From a virus: DNA of 64,000 nt. A program made the translations under genes and the position numbers. The stretch spans positions 27,272 through 91,271 of IMG/VR virus record IMGVR_UViG_3300032265_001314; one strand, given 5' to 3'. The notes under the pieces are model-generated. The model made no database searches and was not told the DNA's origin. It was given only the letters and a program-made list of their open reading frames with translations. Shown piece after piece: positions 39,906 through 48,011 of this stretch (position 1 is its first letter; the number at the start of each line of letters is the position of its first letter).

Positions 39906-40018
39906 ACAAGCAGTATAATGAAGGTAGCAGTTAATGTCAAGGCTAATAGCAGCAGTTTGATATCCAATTCACCCTGAGGTAAATCATAATCATATTTACT
40001 GCTGCTGGGCTGTTTCAC
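39902..40018 (-). CDS. 38-residue membrane peptide
   Basis: GTG start two bases after the upstream stop and an ATGA overlap with the next gene support it. A soluble head (KQPSSSKYDYDLPQGELDI) is followed by one membrane span (LLLLALTLTATFIILLV). Confidence 0.5.
   Translation of the reverse strand: MKQPSSSKYDYDLPQGELDIKLLLLALTLTATFIILLV
39912..39940 (-). promoter_or_regulatory. Sigma70-type promoter
   Basis: Minus strand TTGACA, 17 bp, TATACT, inside the membrane-peptide gene and driving the 118-residue gene at 39905. Confidence 0.65.
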
Positions 40019-40020
40019 GT

Positions 40021-40653
40021 TTAGAATATAAATCCAAATGCATCAATATCAGTTTGGAATAATCCATCTATTGTGTTTTTCATGCTGTCAGTATATGCTT
40101 CTCTGTAGGTAACGAGCCAAGGAAACGACACTTCTGTATCAGTTCCAAAATAATCCATTATTGGATTAAAATCAGCTCCGCGCTGTTCTTGTTTGAAAAC
40201 ATAGTCAGCAGTTACTGGAGTTGCTATTCCATTGATAGTAGCTGTTCCTGAAACCCAAGCTGTCTGTGGTGCCCTAGGACCCCATGAAAACTGCCAAGTA
40301 TTATCTGTGACTAGATTTGGCAATTGATTAACAAATGCTTCAAAACTAGTTAGATTAATTTGATCAATCATAGGAAAAGAATGACCTGCAGCTTTCATTA
40401 GCTTTAGCTCATTATAGCTATCGTGGATCCTTCTCCAAGGTTTAGTAACAACAGCAATGAACTTATGCGAAGGATTAGCTGTCTTTCTCTCGCCTATTCC
40501 TAAGAAATGTGCATCAGCAGTTGGATTTTTGAATAACCTACCTTGGGGAGCGTGTGCATCAAACCAATTATCAATTTCTCTTACTCCAGAAACTACTCCA
40601 GGAACAGGAATTAACTCAAAAACAGAGCTATCATTTTGATATGTTACAGTCAT
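40021..40653 (-). CDS. Hypothetical protein, weakly sulfotransferase-like
   Basis: 210 residues from MTVTYQNDSSVFELIPVPG, chosen for its GGAG Shine-Dalgarno. The block HKFIAVVTKPWRRIHDSYNE recalls the R-x-P-x-x-R-x-x-S-x-Y segment of family-2 sulfotransferases, but no PAPS P-loop is seen, so the likeness may be superficial. Preceded by a CTAAATAC octamer. Confidence 0.5.
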   Translation of the reverse strand: MTVTYQNDSSVFELIPVPGVVSGVREIDNWFDAHAPQGRLFKNPTADAHFLGIGERKTANPSHKFIAVVTKPWRRIHDSYNELKLMKAAGHSFPMIDQINLTSFEAFVNQLPNLVTDNTWQFSWGPRAPQTAWVSGTATINGIATPVTADYVFKQEQRGADFNPIMDYFGTDTEVSFPWLVTYREAYTDSMKNTIDGLFQTDIDAFGFIF

Positions 40654-40677
40654 TTTAATCTCCAATTGATTCTTTAT

Positions 40678-40685
40678 GTATTTAG
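40678..40685 (-). promoter_or_regulatory. Candidate late-type octamer
   Basis: CTAAATAC on the minus strand with a 24-base leader and Shine-Dalgarno before the gene at 40653. Confidence 0.3.
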
Positions 40686-40867
40686 TTCTTCTTAGGCATA
40701 ATAGACCAATTTCCATTAATATGGTGATTGTTTGGAAGAACTTTCCAAGAACCAACATTAGGATGTGTTCTGCGGTAAACTAGTTGTTTGAGTTTATCAG
40801 GATTATGTGATCGCCCGTGTATTTCTGGTTTACCCATCGAACCTTGCTTTACTAATATATACTCCAT
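40682..40867 (-). CDS. Small basic protein
   Basis: 61 residues rich in Lys, His, Asn and Pro, with WKVLPNNHHINGNWSIMPKKN at the end. No domain recognised. Preceded by GGAGAC and a TATAAATA octamer. First leftward gene at the divergence point. Confidence 0.55.
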   Translation of the reverse strand: MEYILVKQGSMGKPEIHGRSHNPDKLKQLVYRRTHPNVGSWKVLPNNHHINGNWSIMPKKN

Positions 40868-40883
40868 CTAGTGTCTCCGCATT

Positions 40884-40891
40884 TATTTATA
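40884..40891 (-). promoter_or_regulatory. Candidate late-type octamer
   Basis: TATAAATA on the minus strand, 16 bases before the start of the 61-residue gene. Confidence 0.45.
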
Positions 40892-40899
40892 GTATTCCA

Positions 40900-40928
40900 T
40901 TGACAAAAATCTAACATTGTTATATTAT
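40900..40928 (+). promoter_or_regulatory. Sigma70-type early promoter at the divergence point
   Basis: TTGACA, 17 bp, TATTAT, then AAGCATACG and an AGGAG ribosome site. Marks the switch from leftward to rightward transcription. Confidence 0.75.
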
Positions 40929-40951
40929 AAAGCATACGTTAGGAGAATAAG

Positions 40952-41221
40952 ATGCGCTATTCTTTGCAAAAAGTAGATGGCTATAATGGCGATAGCGGCC
41001 CTATGAGTATGGCTATCTGGACCGACGGAAACGAAGTAATCCACGAGGATAATGCTCGCCCAAGGGTTGGAGTTGTTATGCGGGTTGGCTCTATGTTCTC
41101 TAGAAGTTATGCCCCACAGGATTGGTGGCAGACCAGCTATATCGAAGAGATACTTGAAGAGCGGCCCGACTATGTAAAGTTTCGCACTAAGAACAGCATC
41201 TACGAATGGCGTACATTCTGA
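40952..41221 (+). CDS. Hypothetical protein
   Basis: 89 residues, Trp/Tyr/Asp-rich and beta-like (MRVGSMFSRSYAPQDWWQTS), no known domain. First gene of the rightward arm, in an operon with a possible nuclease and a DNA methyltransferase. Confidence 0.6.
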   Translation: MRYSLQKVDGYNGDSGPMSMAIWTDGNEVIHEDNARPRVGVVMRVGSMFSRSYAPQDWWQTSYIEEILEERPDYVKFRTKNSIYEWRTF

Positions 41222-41230
41222 GGAGATGAC

Positions 41231-42433
41231 GTGCATAAAAATCTAAAAGACCTCATCATTAAACAGAATCCAACGCTAGTTGAGGATAGGATTATAATCA
41301 AACGTAGCAGCAAGAAAGCCAAATACATACGCTTTATGAATGGCTGCGGTGTTGAGGACTTTGATCAGTTCCTCGCTATCCTAGATGCTACACAGCTTGA
41401 GCGCACACCTACAGATGAATACACTAGAGCTCCTAGATTCTTTGGTAAAGGCTTTAACCTAAAGTTTAAGGATCACGACATTGGCGTGCTGTTCTCTAAA
41501 CGCGGTGCTGGACACATTGAACAGAAGAAGCTGAGTCCAATGACACTGGGACTTAGTGGTTATAGGACTAGAGATGCCGCTGAGTTCAAACAGAAGATCA
41601 TTGATGGACTTAATGCTGTAGAGCACGACGCAGACATTCGAAACTGTTTGATCTCTACATTATATAATATAGAGGACGGTACACCAATAAGCGACCCAAC
41701 AGGCTTCCTTGCTACAGGTTCAAATGTCAGTATGGTTACTAGCGATTTTGGTGAAGTGCTGGCTGCATATAAAAGTTGTTTGGACGGCAAAGAGATTTAT
41801 TTTCCAACTGCCAGCAACAATCAGATCGCAGACTATTACGAGAATGGTAGACCTATTAGCGCAAAAGGACGCAAAGGCGGTGCGGGTGTTAATCTAGTCA
41901 AATACCGCGACCTAATCGTCTTAGATAATGATGTGAGCAAGTTCCTCTATTCGTTAGCTACACACGATAGAGATATGTTTTTTGAGTATGGTACTAAGAT
42001 CTGCCCGCAAGCAAGGCTTTTAGCCGATTGGGTTGGAGGTACTACCCAAGACGCCATTAGAGAATACGTTAAGACTATTTCATATGATGATTTCTACGCT
42101 AAGGTAGCAGAAGAGATTGGCACACTAGGTATTCCAAGTGGTGATCAACCTAGAGTTATTTGGCTAGATGGTGACATCAATCCCTTTAACTTCACACTCA
42201 ATACAGTCATCGATAGATATTGGGGTAGACATAATAGTGCAGACATTACCGCAGTCGTTGGATCATTGTTAAACAGTGCTACCTTCCTAAAGGTTGACAT
42301 ACAGGGCTCAACTGTTATATTCAATGAGCTAAAGTTTGAAGACGTTAAGCAATGGCAGACCAAGTATTGGGGCAATGCAGTCAATGCTTGGAATAATTAT
42401 ATGAGCGTATCAGCAGCAGAGGACACAGAATGA
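41231..42433 (+). CDS. Unknown protein coupled to a DNA methyltransferase (restriction-enzyme candidate)
   Basis: 400 residues from a GTG with GAGGAG upstream. No catalytic motif I can name with confidence. IADYYENGRPISAKGRKGGA resembles the D-x(n)-[I/V]-S-x-K segment of some nuclease folds, which would make it the endonuclease of a restriction-modification pair with the next gene (ATGA overlap). That is inference from context. Confidence 0.55.
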   Translation: MHKNLKDLIIKQNPTLVEDRIIIKRSSKKAKYIRFMNGCGVEDFDQFLAILDATQLERTPTDEYTRAPRFFGKGFNLKFKDHDIGVLFSKRGAGHIEQKKLSPMTLGLSGYRTRDAAEFKQKIIDGLNAVEHDADIRNCLISTLYNIEDGTPISDPTGFLATGSNVSMVTSDFGEVLAAYKSCLDGKEIYFPTASNNQIADYYENGRPISAKGRKGGAGVNLVKYRDLIVLDNDVSKFLYSLATHDRDMFFEYGTKICPQARLLADWVGGTTQDAIREYVKTISYDDFYAKVAEEIGTLGIPSGDQPRVIWLDGDINPFNFTLNTVIDRYWGRHNSADITAVVGSLLNSATFLKVDIQGSTVIFNELKFEDVKQWQTKYWGNAVNAWNNYMSVSAAEDTE

Positions 42434-43347
42434 TCACTACCATACAAGGCGATATGTTAGCACAAGACCCCGCTGTTAAAGACGGATCTATTGATCTGCT
42501 ATTGACAGATCCTCCCTATAATATCAGCGGCGATGGCGCAAAGCCTGTATGGATCGATAAGACCACAGGAGAAAACAAAAGCACTATCCACAACCAAAAG
42601 TTCAGCGAAGAGTTTGAACAAGATTGGGACGATGTAAGTCATGATGAGTTTATCCAACAGATGACAAACTGGAGCCGTTTCTGGTTCAAGAAGCTGCGTA
42701 AGGGTGGTGCGTTCGCTGTGTTCATTAGCGATCAATATATCAGTTATCTATGGAAGATAATGGAAGCGGAAGGTTTTGAACCTAAGCGTGTATGGACTTG
42801 GAAGAAGCCCGCTGCGGTTCCATTTAATCGCAAGGTCAATCCGGTCAGTGCTTGCGAGTATATCCTATTTGGTATCAAACCAAAGGGCAAGCGCACATTC
42901 AACAGCGATGCTGTAGAAGGCGGCATCGTCGAGCGTTATGCTTCTGCAGACAAAGTAAGCAGCATCGTTTATAAGATGATGAAAGATAACCCGAGAGCAA
43001 ACCTAGACACTGTGTTCGCTATGGCAAAAGTAGAAGCCACACGTATGTTGGCTGATAGGAAACGCAACGGTAATGTCATAGAGTGCGTGATTCCAAACAC
43101 TATCACCTATAGTGGCGGACTTGGCAAGGACAAGATCCATCCTACACAGAAGCCCACAGAGATATTGGAATATTTCATCGAGCTGCTCAGCAATCCGGGA
43201 GATACGGTATTGGATACGTTTGCTGGTAGTGGTTCTACAGGAAAAGCCTGTGAAAAGCTGGGCAGGAACTGCGTATTGATTGAGCGCGATCCGGCTATGT
43301 ATGAAAAAATGGCAGCGAGGTTTTCCGCTGCCAATCTGTTTAGTTAG
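42430..43347 (+). CDS. DNA adenine/cytosine-N4 methyltransferase (beta class)
   Basis: 305 residues. LLLTDPPYNISG (DPPY at 27-30) is catalytic motif IV and comes first; VLDTFAGSGSTGKACEKLGR near the C-terminus is SAM motif I; IHPTQKPTEILEYFI is motif X. This order is that of beta-class amino-methyltransferases. Methylates exocyclic amino groups, protecting phage DNA or marking it. An AGACCCCGCTGT repeat lies within codons 12-16. Confidence 0.9.
   Translation: MITTIQGDMLAQDPAVKDGSIDLLLTDPPYNISGDGAKPVWIDKTTGENKSTIHNQKFSEEFEQDWDDVSHDEFIQQMTNWSRFWFKKLRKGGAFAVFISDQYISYLWKIMEAEGFEPKRVWTWKKPAAVPFNRKVNPVSACEYILFGIKPKGKRTFNSDAVEGGIVERYASADKVSSIVYKMMKDNPRANLDTVFAMAKVEATRMLADRKRNGNVIECVIPNTITYSGGLGKDKIHPTQKPTEILEYFIELLSNPGDTVLDTFAGSGSTGKACEKLGRNCVLIERDPAMYEKMAARFSAANLFS
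42465..42476 (+). repeat. AGACCCCGCTGT repeat, copy 7
   Basis: Exact 12-mer near the start of the methyltransferase gene, in the same direction as the gene. Confidence 0.85.
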
Positions 43348-43996
43348 ACACTAGCCTATCCACAAACTCTCTTAGCAGCTTGTGGTGGCGACCTTGATGC
43401 CAGTGATCCTTTATGTATGTATAAGGCTTCTCATACCAGCTCTCTTCACTCTCAGGATGGCATCCTATTAGTCCAACCCTTCCCTGTATGATAGCCATAG
43501 GATCACCATTAGCATAACGACCAACGGTATCAAATTTAGTTTCATCTCCTAGTATGCTGCAACCATCATAGAAGAACATATTCTCCTCGTGCCCGTTCCA
43601 AAGCACAGGAGCAACTGTTCCATATGAGCGACGGATATCTGCGTTGGGTCGCTTTATATATTGTTCAGTGTCTGCCGAATCCAATATATCAAACCAATTG
43701 GTTCCAGCCCAATAAGCGCCCATACAGATACCCAAATAGTGTCCGCCGCCTGCTACATAATCAGCGACGGCATTTTGGGCTTTCCTGCGGAAGAATTTGT
43801 CATAGCTGCTATAATCCCCAATACCGCCCGGAAAGGCGATAACATCGTATTTGTCAAATGCTCCAGCACGGACATCATCTTTTCCAAAAATGTCGATGGA
43901 GTATTTGGGACTAAGTGAACGGATCATACCATCGCAGCACTGTCTTGAGCACTCCGGATGGTTTTGGAATATGGCTATCTTGTGTTTGGGCACCAT
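43340..43996 (-). CDS. BPL_N-type glutamine amidotransferase-like protein
   Basis: 218 residues. VIAFPGGIGDYSSYDKFFRR and HYLGICMGAYWAGTNWFDIL give a class I glutamine amidotransferase-like nucleophile elbow (Cys in GICMG), and IGCHPESEESWYEK the His-Pro-Glu of the triad. The Cys-His-Glu set is complete, and the form resembles BPL_N domains. The only leftward gene in the right arm, convergent with and overlapping the methyltransferase gene. Confidence 0.75.
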   Translation of the reverse strand: MVPKHKIAIFQNHPECSRQCCDGMIRSLSPKYSIDIFGKDDVRAGAFDKYDVIAFPGGIGDYSSYDKFFRRKAQNAVADYVAGGGHYLGICMGAYWAGTNWFDILDSADTEQYIKRPNADIRRSYGTVAPVLWNGHEENMFFYDGCSILGDETKFDTVGRYANGDPMAIIQGRVGLIGCHPESEESWYEKPYTYIKDHWHQGRHHKLLREFVDRLVSN

Positions 43997-44027
43997 GTAT
44001 TTAACCTCTCAGCTTGAACGATAAGTG

Positions 44028-44056
44028 ATTATATGCTAGTATTTGGATTAAATCAA
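44028..44056 (-). promoter_or_regulatory. Sigma70-type promoter
   Basis: Minus strand TTGATT, 17 bp, TATAAT, then a 24-base leader with GAGAGG before the amidotransferase-like gene. Confidence 0.6.
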
Positions 44057-44100
44057 GCACCAATACAGCAATAATCCAAAATAAAATCCTTGACAATCCG

Positions 44101-44128
44101 TTGACAAACCTTGCAGACGTGCTATTAT
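44101..44128 (+). promoter_or_regulatory. Early promoter with doubled -35 box
   Basis: TTGACA, 16 bp, TATTAT with TGC before the -10. A second TTGACA lies 11 bp upstream (44090-44095). Confidence 0.85.
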
Positions 44129-44158
44129 AAAGCATAGATTAACACAAAGGAGCTGGTA

Positions 44159-44383
44159 ATGAAGTCCAAGCACGAAACCAATGAACAGTTTGTAAAGCGG
44201 CTCATGAACCACTGCCCAACAGGTGCTTTGGGTCAGGCGTTTATTATCACAGCCATCGAATGGTATGCTAGGGAAGTAATTGATGCGGATCTCAAAGATG
44301 AAGGTGCCAGCTTTATCAATCCAGAAGCTTGGACCGCTACTGCTGAATACGTCTTGGGCGAGCTCAATCGGCAGTATGCTTGA
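44159..44383 (+). CDS. Conserved small phage protein
   Basis: 74 residues, helical: NEQFVKRLMNHCPTGALGQA followed by FIITAIEWYAREVIDAD. I recognise the CPTGAL-x-QAF-I core from many phages, function unknown. The stop TGA is inside the -35 of the next promoter. Confidence 0.7.
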   Translation: MKSKHETNEQFVKRLMNHCPTGALGQAFIITAIEWYAREVIDADLKDEGASFINPEAWTATAEYVLGELNRQYA

Positions 44384-44407
44384 CAGCCCACTGTGATATG
44401 CTATTAT
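44380..44407 (+). promoter_or_regulatory. Early promoter
   Basis: TTGACA, 16 bp, TATTAT, then ATAAACATAAGC and GGAG before the next gene. Confidence 0.85.
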
Positions 44408-44438
44408 ATAAACATAAGCTGAAACAAAGGAGAACACA

Positions 44439-44843
44439 ATGGCTACTCGTTCGCGCATTGGTATTGCTAATGAAGATGGTACTGTTACTAGCGTCTATTG
44501 TCACTTTGATGGGTATCCAGAAAACAACGGCAAGATCCTTGTTAAGCACTGGACTGATATCGCAAAGCTGAAGCAGCTAATGGCACTTGGTGATGTGAGC
44601 GTCCTGGGTAAGGAGATTGGAGAAAAGCAAGACTTTGATAACCGCACTAGCAAGGATTGGTGCCTAGCTTATGGGCGCGATCGTGGCGAGGATGGTGTAG
44701 ATGCTATGGAGCATCACTCAGTACCTTACTTCCTCTACAATGGTGAGGAATACAATTATCTCTTCCAAGACGGCAAGTGGATTTGCTTTGCCGGCAAGCG
44801 CATTAAAGATCAAATTAATCTCAACGAATATGTAGGAGCCTAA
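44439..44843 (+). CDS. Conserved phage protein (MATRSRIGI family)
   Basis: 134 residues. The opening ATRSRIGIANEDGTVTSVYC continues HFDGYPENNGKIL, a sequence recognisable from uncharacterised proteins of many phages. Tyr/Asp/Gly-rich C-terminus. No enzyme motif known. Confidence 0.75.
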   Translation: MATRSRIGIANEDGTVTSVYCHFDGYPENNGKILVKHWTDIAKLKQLMALGDVSVLGKEIGEKQDFDNRTSKDWCLAYGRDRGEDGVDAMEHHSVPYFLYNGEEYNYLFQDGKWICFAGKRIKDQINLNEYVGA

Positions 44844-44844
44844 C

Positions 44845-45000
44845 ATGGATACCAAAGCCACACGTACCATTGAAGTAATAGTGCGACTCACTGTCCTAGA
44901 AGATGCTGACATCCAGGAAGTGATCAGCGAGATGGATTATGATTTCAACCACGAAGCTATCCAGTTGACAGAAATCGTTGATGTGAACACGGAGCTCTAA
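44845..45000 (+). CDS. 51-residue acidic protein
   Basis: Begins one base after the upstream stop with GGAG nearby. The sequence DTKATRTIEVIVRLTVLEDA and EVISEMDYDF suggests a small alpha/beta fold. Function unknown. Confidence 0.6.
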   Translation: MDTKATRTIEVIVRLTVLEDADIQEVISEMDYDFNHEAIQLTEIVDVNTEL

Positions 45001-45001
45001 A

Positions 45002-45289
45002 ATGTTTGACTTCTTTAATACTAAATTAAAGAGCTACAATATATTGCCGCTGTGGACTACCGAAGTTACATCTGAACCTAGCTCTATTGGGTCGTATGTT
45101 GTGTCTATGACATCCGATGGTGACACTACTCTAACACTCATAAACGGTGGAACGAGGATGACACTGCATATGACTACCGCAGGTACTAAAGAACTAATCC
45201 GCACACTCTCTGCTACTCTGCTAGAAGAGACAAAGACCCCGCTGTCCGCTGTAAGCCACTTGACAGCCCGTGTAGATATGCTATTATAA
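45002..45289 (+). CDS. Small protein whose C-terminus is encoded by the next promoter
   Basis: 95 residues, Thr/Ser/Leu-rich. The last twelve codons run through a repeat copy and the whole -35 to -10 of the next promoter, giving the end SHLTARVDMLL and a stop inside the -10. Function unknown. Confidence 0.55.
   Translation: MFDFFNTKLKSYNILPLWTTEVTSEPSSIGSYVVSMTSDGDTTLTLINGGTRMTLHMTTAGTKELIRTLSATLLEETKTPLSAVSHLTARVDMLL
45234..45245 (+). repeat. AGACCCCGCTGT repeat, copy 8
   Basis: Exact 12-mer inside the small gene, 14 bp before the -35 of the next promoter. Confidence 0.85.
45260..45287 (+). promoter_or_regulatory. Early promoter
   Basis: TTGACA, 16 bp, TATTAT. Confidence 0.8.
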
Positions 45290-45315
45290 AGCATAAACAC
45301 AAACAGGAGCACACG

Positions 45316-45591
45316 ATGAAGTTCACACTCGAGATTTACAAGATGGATCGTCGCACTAAAGAGGGTATGCGGATCGTTGGCAAGTATGATTACGACCGCC
45401 CAGATCGTGCTGCGATGGAACGTGAGATCGCAGAACTGTTCCCTACTTACCGCAAGCGCGATGGCTACATCTTCAACGTGGTTGAGACCTACGTGAAGCG
45501 TGTCAATGCGATGAGCGGACAAGAGTTTGAAGAGCGTTACGACACGCCCTACTACGCATCAGCTAGTTCAGAAACCTATTGGAGCGCATAA
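45316..45591 (+). CDS. Hypothetical early protein
   Basis: 91 residues with a basic, Arg/Tyr-rich body (KFTLEIYKMDRRTKEGMRI, AELFPTYRKRDGYIFNV). No known domain. Strong AGGAG site. Confidence 0.6.
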   Translation: MKFTLEIYKMDRRTKEGMRIVGKYDYDRPDRAAMEREIAELFPTYRKRDGYIFNVVETYVKRVNAMSGQEFEERYDTPYYASASSETYWSA

Positions 45592-45592
45592 A

Positions 45593-45880
45593 ATGAAGAT
45601 TGATTTCCTTAATGGTCCTAAAGTTACTATCTCTGCAACCCCAGACGAATGGGAACTGTATGGTGCTGATACACCTGAACAGGAACAGGATCGAGACTTT
45701 GTTGCCGATGCATTGAACCGAGGTGTTGAGACACTCATCGCCCACGCACCTACCCGCAGAGATATCAATTATAAAGATATCAATCTGCTGTTAAGTGGGT
45801 ATAGTGCTTGGGGAGCAGCCGATACTGAAGGTCACTATATGGTCGAGCGTATCTTAGAAAAGGTATATGGCGATGAATGA
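45593..45880 (+). CDS. Hypothetical early protein
   Basis: 95 residues from MKIDFLNGPKVTISATPDEW; this ATG lies one base after the upstream stop. Contains ELYGADTPEQEQDRDFVADA and a final VERILEKVYGDE. Function unknown. Confidence 0.6.
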   Translation: MKIDFLNGPKVTISATPDEWELYGADTPEQEQDRDFVADALNRGVETLIAHAPTRRDINYKDINLLLSGYSAWGAADTEGHYMVERILEKVYGDE

Positions 45881-46079
45881 TATTGCGATAATGGCAGCGA
45901 TGCGTATCGAACGAGCGATCTCCAACGATAATACTGGAATCTGGGAAACACCGGCCGATGTTATCACAGACATCATGTATTGGGCAGAGCAAAACGGCAA
46001 GACGTTTGCAGATCTGCTGAATACCGCCCAAAGCTATTACGACTCAGATAAGGTGGAAGAACTAGAAGAAAACCTTTGA
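45873..46079 (+). CDS. Hypothetical early protein
   Basis: 68 residues, helical and acidic at the end. The ATG used gives a better distance to AAAGG than the one two codons upstream. The stop TGA lies in the next -35 box. Confidence 0.6.
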   Translation: MNDIAIMAAMRIERAISNDNTGIWETPADVITDIMYWAEQNGKTFADLLNTAQSYYDSDKVEELEENL

Positions 46080-46103
46080 CAATCCAAAGGTATGTGCTAT
46101 ACT
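46076..46103 (+). promoter_or_regulatory. Early promoter
   Basis: TTGACA, 16 bp with TGTGC, TATACT; the -10 departs from the usual TATTAT. Confidence 0.7.
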
Positions 46104-46133
46104 TAAATTATAAACAAAACAGGAGACTTACGG

Positions 46134-46430
46134 ATGGCAGCGAAAACAACGGCTAATTGGTCTCAAGGCAATAGCAATAATGAGACAGTCCGCAGGGTCG
46201 TCCATACCTGTGCAAATACTCCTCTTCCCCAGTGGAAAGAAATGGTAAAAACAGAGCTCGAAGGTAGCGAAGTTATTTTTGAATCTCTCACGGTACTATC
46301 ATTGCTACACGCTTGGGAAAACGGTGATACACCATATAGCTATGCCTACACTCTAAAGGATAGGTTAAAGCGCCAACGCAATAAGGCCAGTTTCGTTTCT
46401 ACACCTTACCCCTCTAGCAATAACAAGTGA
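46134..46430 (+). CDS. Hypothetical early protein
   Basis: 98 residues; hydrophilic ends, a helix KEMVKTELEGSEVIFESLTV in the middle and a Ser/Asn-rich tail. No domain recognised. Confidence 0.55.
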   Translation: MAAKTTANWSQGNSNNETVRRVVHTCANTPLPQWKEMVKTELEGSEVIFESLTVLSLLHAWENGDTPYSYAYTLKDRLKRQRNKASFVSTPYPSSNNK

Positions 46431-46436
46431 GGTCCT

Positions 46437-46643
46437 ATGGGCTACAAAGTTCTTAGTGAAATGGACAAGAAGTGGCAACCTCGCAAGGATCTCGAGGGGC
46501 CATTCTATTACGCCAATGGGCGTGTGCTCTATTATGATCCCAAAGCTGGTGACTATTGGGATCCTACTACGGACTTCTATGTTCCCCGCGATGAGATCTG
46601 GGAACTGCAAAAAGATACCATCAAGGTCCTAAGAGGAGACTAG
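46437..46643 (+). CDS. Small aromatic-rich protein
   Basis: 68 residues with many Tyr, Trp and Asp (FYYANGRVLYYDPKAGDYWD). Function unknown. GAGG site; the next gene starts three bases later. Confidence 0.55.
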   Translation: MGYKVLSEMDKKWQPRKDLEGPFYYANGRVLYYDPKAGDYWDPTTDFYVPRDEIWELQKDTIKVLRGD

Positions 46644-46645
46644 CT

Positions 46646-47146
46646 ATGTGCCTTACCACAACAAAATACGGTGTCAATCCTAAAATACCGCATAAGGACG
46701 ATCGTCCAAGGTGCTCAGTAAGAGAATGTAAGTCTCCAAAAGCAATTAAGGGCGTTCTTAAAGATGGTAGTCCAAGCTATCGAAAAATATGTGAGACGCA
46801 TCACCAAAAAGTTACTGCCGGTAAATATGGTTTCAAAAATATAGCAGAAATTACTGCCCAAAGGCAAGGATTTGAAAGTGTTACTGAGTATACAAATTCT
46901 CGTCATCCATATCGTAAACATAGAAAAGATTTTTGTGAAAACATTGACGGACGACTTGGATTTGTTTGCACTGCAACCATTGTTCATATGGTTCAATTAG
47001 ATGTAGATCATAAGAATGGAAATCATTTAGATAACAGGAAACGTAATCTCCAAACTCTTTGTAAATGCTGCCATTCCTACAAGGGATTAATCAATAAAGA
47101 TTATAAGACTCCCGGCCGGAAGACACGCCCAAAGAAAACCGCTTGA
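46646..47146 (+). CDS. HNH endonuclease
   Basis: 166 residues. LDVDHKNGNHLDNRKRNLQT then LCKCCHSYKG is the HNH site with a C-x-x-C...C-x-x-C zinc frame (first pair near CSVRECKSPK/CETHH, second CKCCH). Typical free-standing homing-type phage nuclease. Codon use is more AT-rich than its neighbours, consistent with transfer. Stop TGA lies in the next -35 box. Confidence 0.85.
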   Translation: MCLTTTKYGVNPKIPHKDDRPRCSVRECKSPKAIKGVLKDGSPSYRKICETHHQKVTAGKYGFKNIAEITAQRQGFESVTEYTNSRHPYRKHRKDFCENIDGRLGFVCTATIVHMVQLDVDHKNGNHLDNRKRNLQTLCKCCHSYKGLINKDYKTPGRKTRPKKTA

Positions 47147-47170
47147 CAATCCGCACAGGTGTGCTATTAT
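47143..47170 (+). promoter_or_regulatory. Early promoter
   Basis: TTGACA, 16 bp with GTGTGC, TATTAT, then ATAAACATAAGC. Confidence 0.85.
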
Positions 47171-47201
47171 ATAAACATAAGCTAACACAACGGAGAACAC
47201 A

Positions 47202-47435
47202 ATGTCGTTCAAACCACGTGAATACACTAACAAGGTGCTCGAAGCAGTAGCAGAGGGCTTGCTGGATAAGGATATGGTTATCTTGGCTTGCCTCAACTGG
47301 ATGAGCGAGCAGTCTGTAGAACAGATGTGTGATGCTAACTTGTTCTTTGAGCACGAGGAGGATGAGGATGAGGAAGAAGAGTGGACACCATATAACGCAG
47401 ACTTCAACGACAAGGGTTCAATCCATCACTACTGA
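47202..47435 (+). CDS. Small acidic protein
   Basis: 77 residues with a helical N-terminus (NKVLEAVAEGLLDKDMVILA) and a run of Asp/Glu (EHEEDEDEEEEW). Function unknown; acidic phage proteins often mimic DNA or bind host enzymes, which is only a possibility here. Confidence 0.6.
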   Translation: MSFKPREYTNKVLEAVAEGLLDKDMVILACLNWMSEQSVEQMCDANLFFEHEEDEDEEEEWTPYNADFNDKGSIHHY

Positions 47436-47443
47436 GGTGCGCT

Positions 47444-47710
47444 ATGAGCAACGTCCGTTTAGGTAAGAGAACTAAAATCACTGCCGTTATGAAGAACAAA
47501 TACTTTGCAATGGGTGTGAAGGATTTCCTCCAAGGCAAAGGGTTTGCTCGTGGATATGATTTTGACCCCGACTTCCAACAGTGGCATTATGAGCGTGGTA
47601 GGCAATTTGCCGCCGCTACCAACGGTATGGTCTATAGGTTAGGTACCAAAGTTAACGACAAAGCCGCCGATGAGTTTATGTCTCTCTACAGCCAAAAGGT
47701 GATCCTATGA
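47444..47710 (+). CDS. Hypothetical early protein
   Basis: 88 residues. YFAMGVKDFLQGKGFARGYD and WHYERGRQFAAATNGMV resemble small phage proteins with a GR-x-F-A motif. Coupled to the next gene (ATGA). Confidence 0.6.
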   Translation: MSNVRLGKRTKITAVMKNKYFAMGVKDFLQGKGFARGYDFDPDFQQWHYERGRQFAAATNGMVYRLGTKVNDKAADEFMSLYSQKVIL

Positions 47711-47886
47711 AGTATGACACTTGGAAGTTCGCTGACTTTATCGAAGAGATTGTCTATATCTGTGAGATTATTGAAGTCCCAGGCATGAAGGCAAAGCGTG
47801 AGATCATGCTCAGCGAAACTTGGAAACGATTCCCAAAGGAGTCTGAGGAATTGGGATTGACCCGTCCGCAGGCAGAGTGTGTCTGA
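47707..47886 (+). CDS. 59-residue helical protein
   Basis: Starts at an ATGA overlap and ends in a TGATG overlap with the next gene. Mostly helical, Glu/Lys-rich (WKFADFIEEIVYICEIIEVP). Function unknown. Confidence 0.55.
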   Translation: MKYDTWKFADFIEEIVYICEIIEVPGMKAKREIMLSETWKRFPKESEELGLTRPQAECV

Positions 47887-48011
47887 TGGATTTTTGGGAA
47901 GAAAGCCTGAGATATTTCGCTATCTTTGCTTTCTGTCTTGCCCTCGGAATCACTTGTCCACAGCTGACGGTCCGGACTGCCTGCTTAGAAAATATTGAGC
48001 AGTCCAGTTGA
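47886..48011 (+). CDS. 41-residue membrane peptide
   Basis: Hydrophobic stretch YFAIFAFCLALGITC after a short acidic head. Supported by the TGATG overlap and by its stop falling in the next -35 box. Confidence 0.5.
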   Translation: MDFWEESLRYFAIFAFCLALGITCPQLTVRTACLENIEQSS

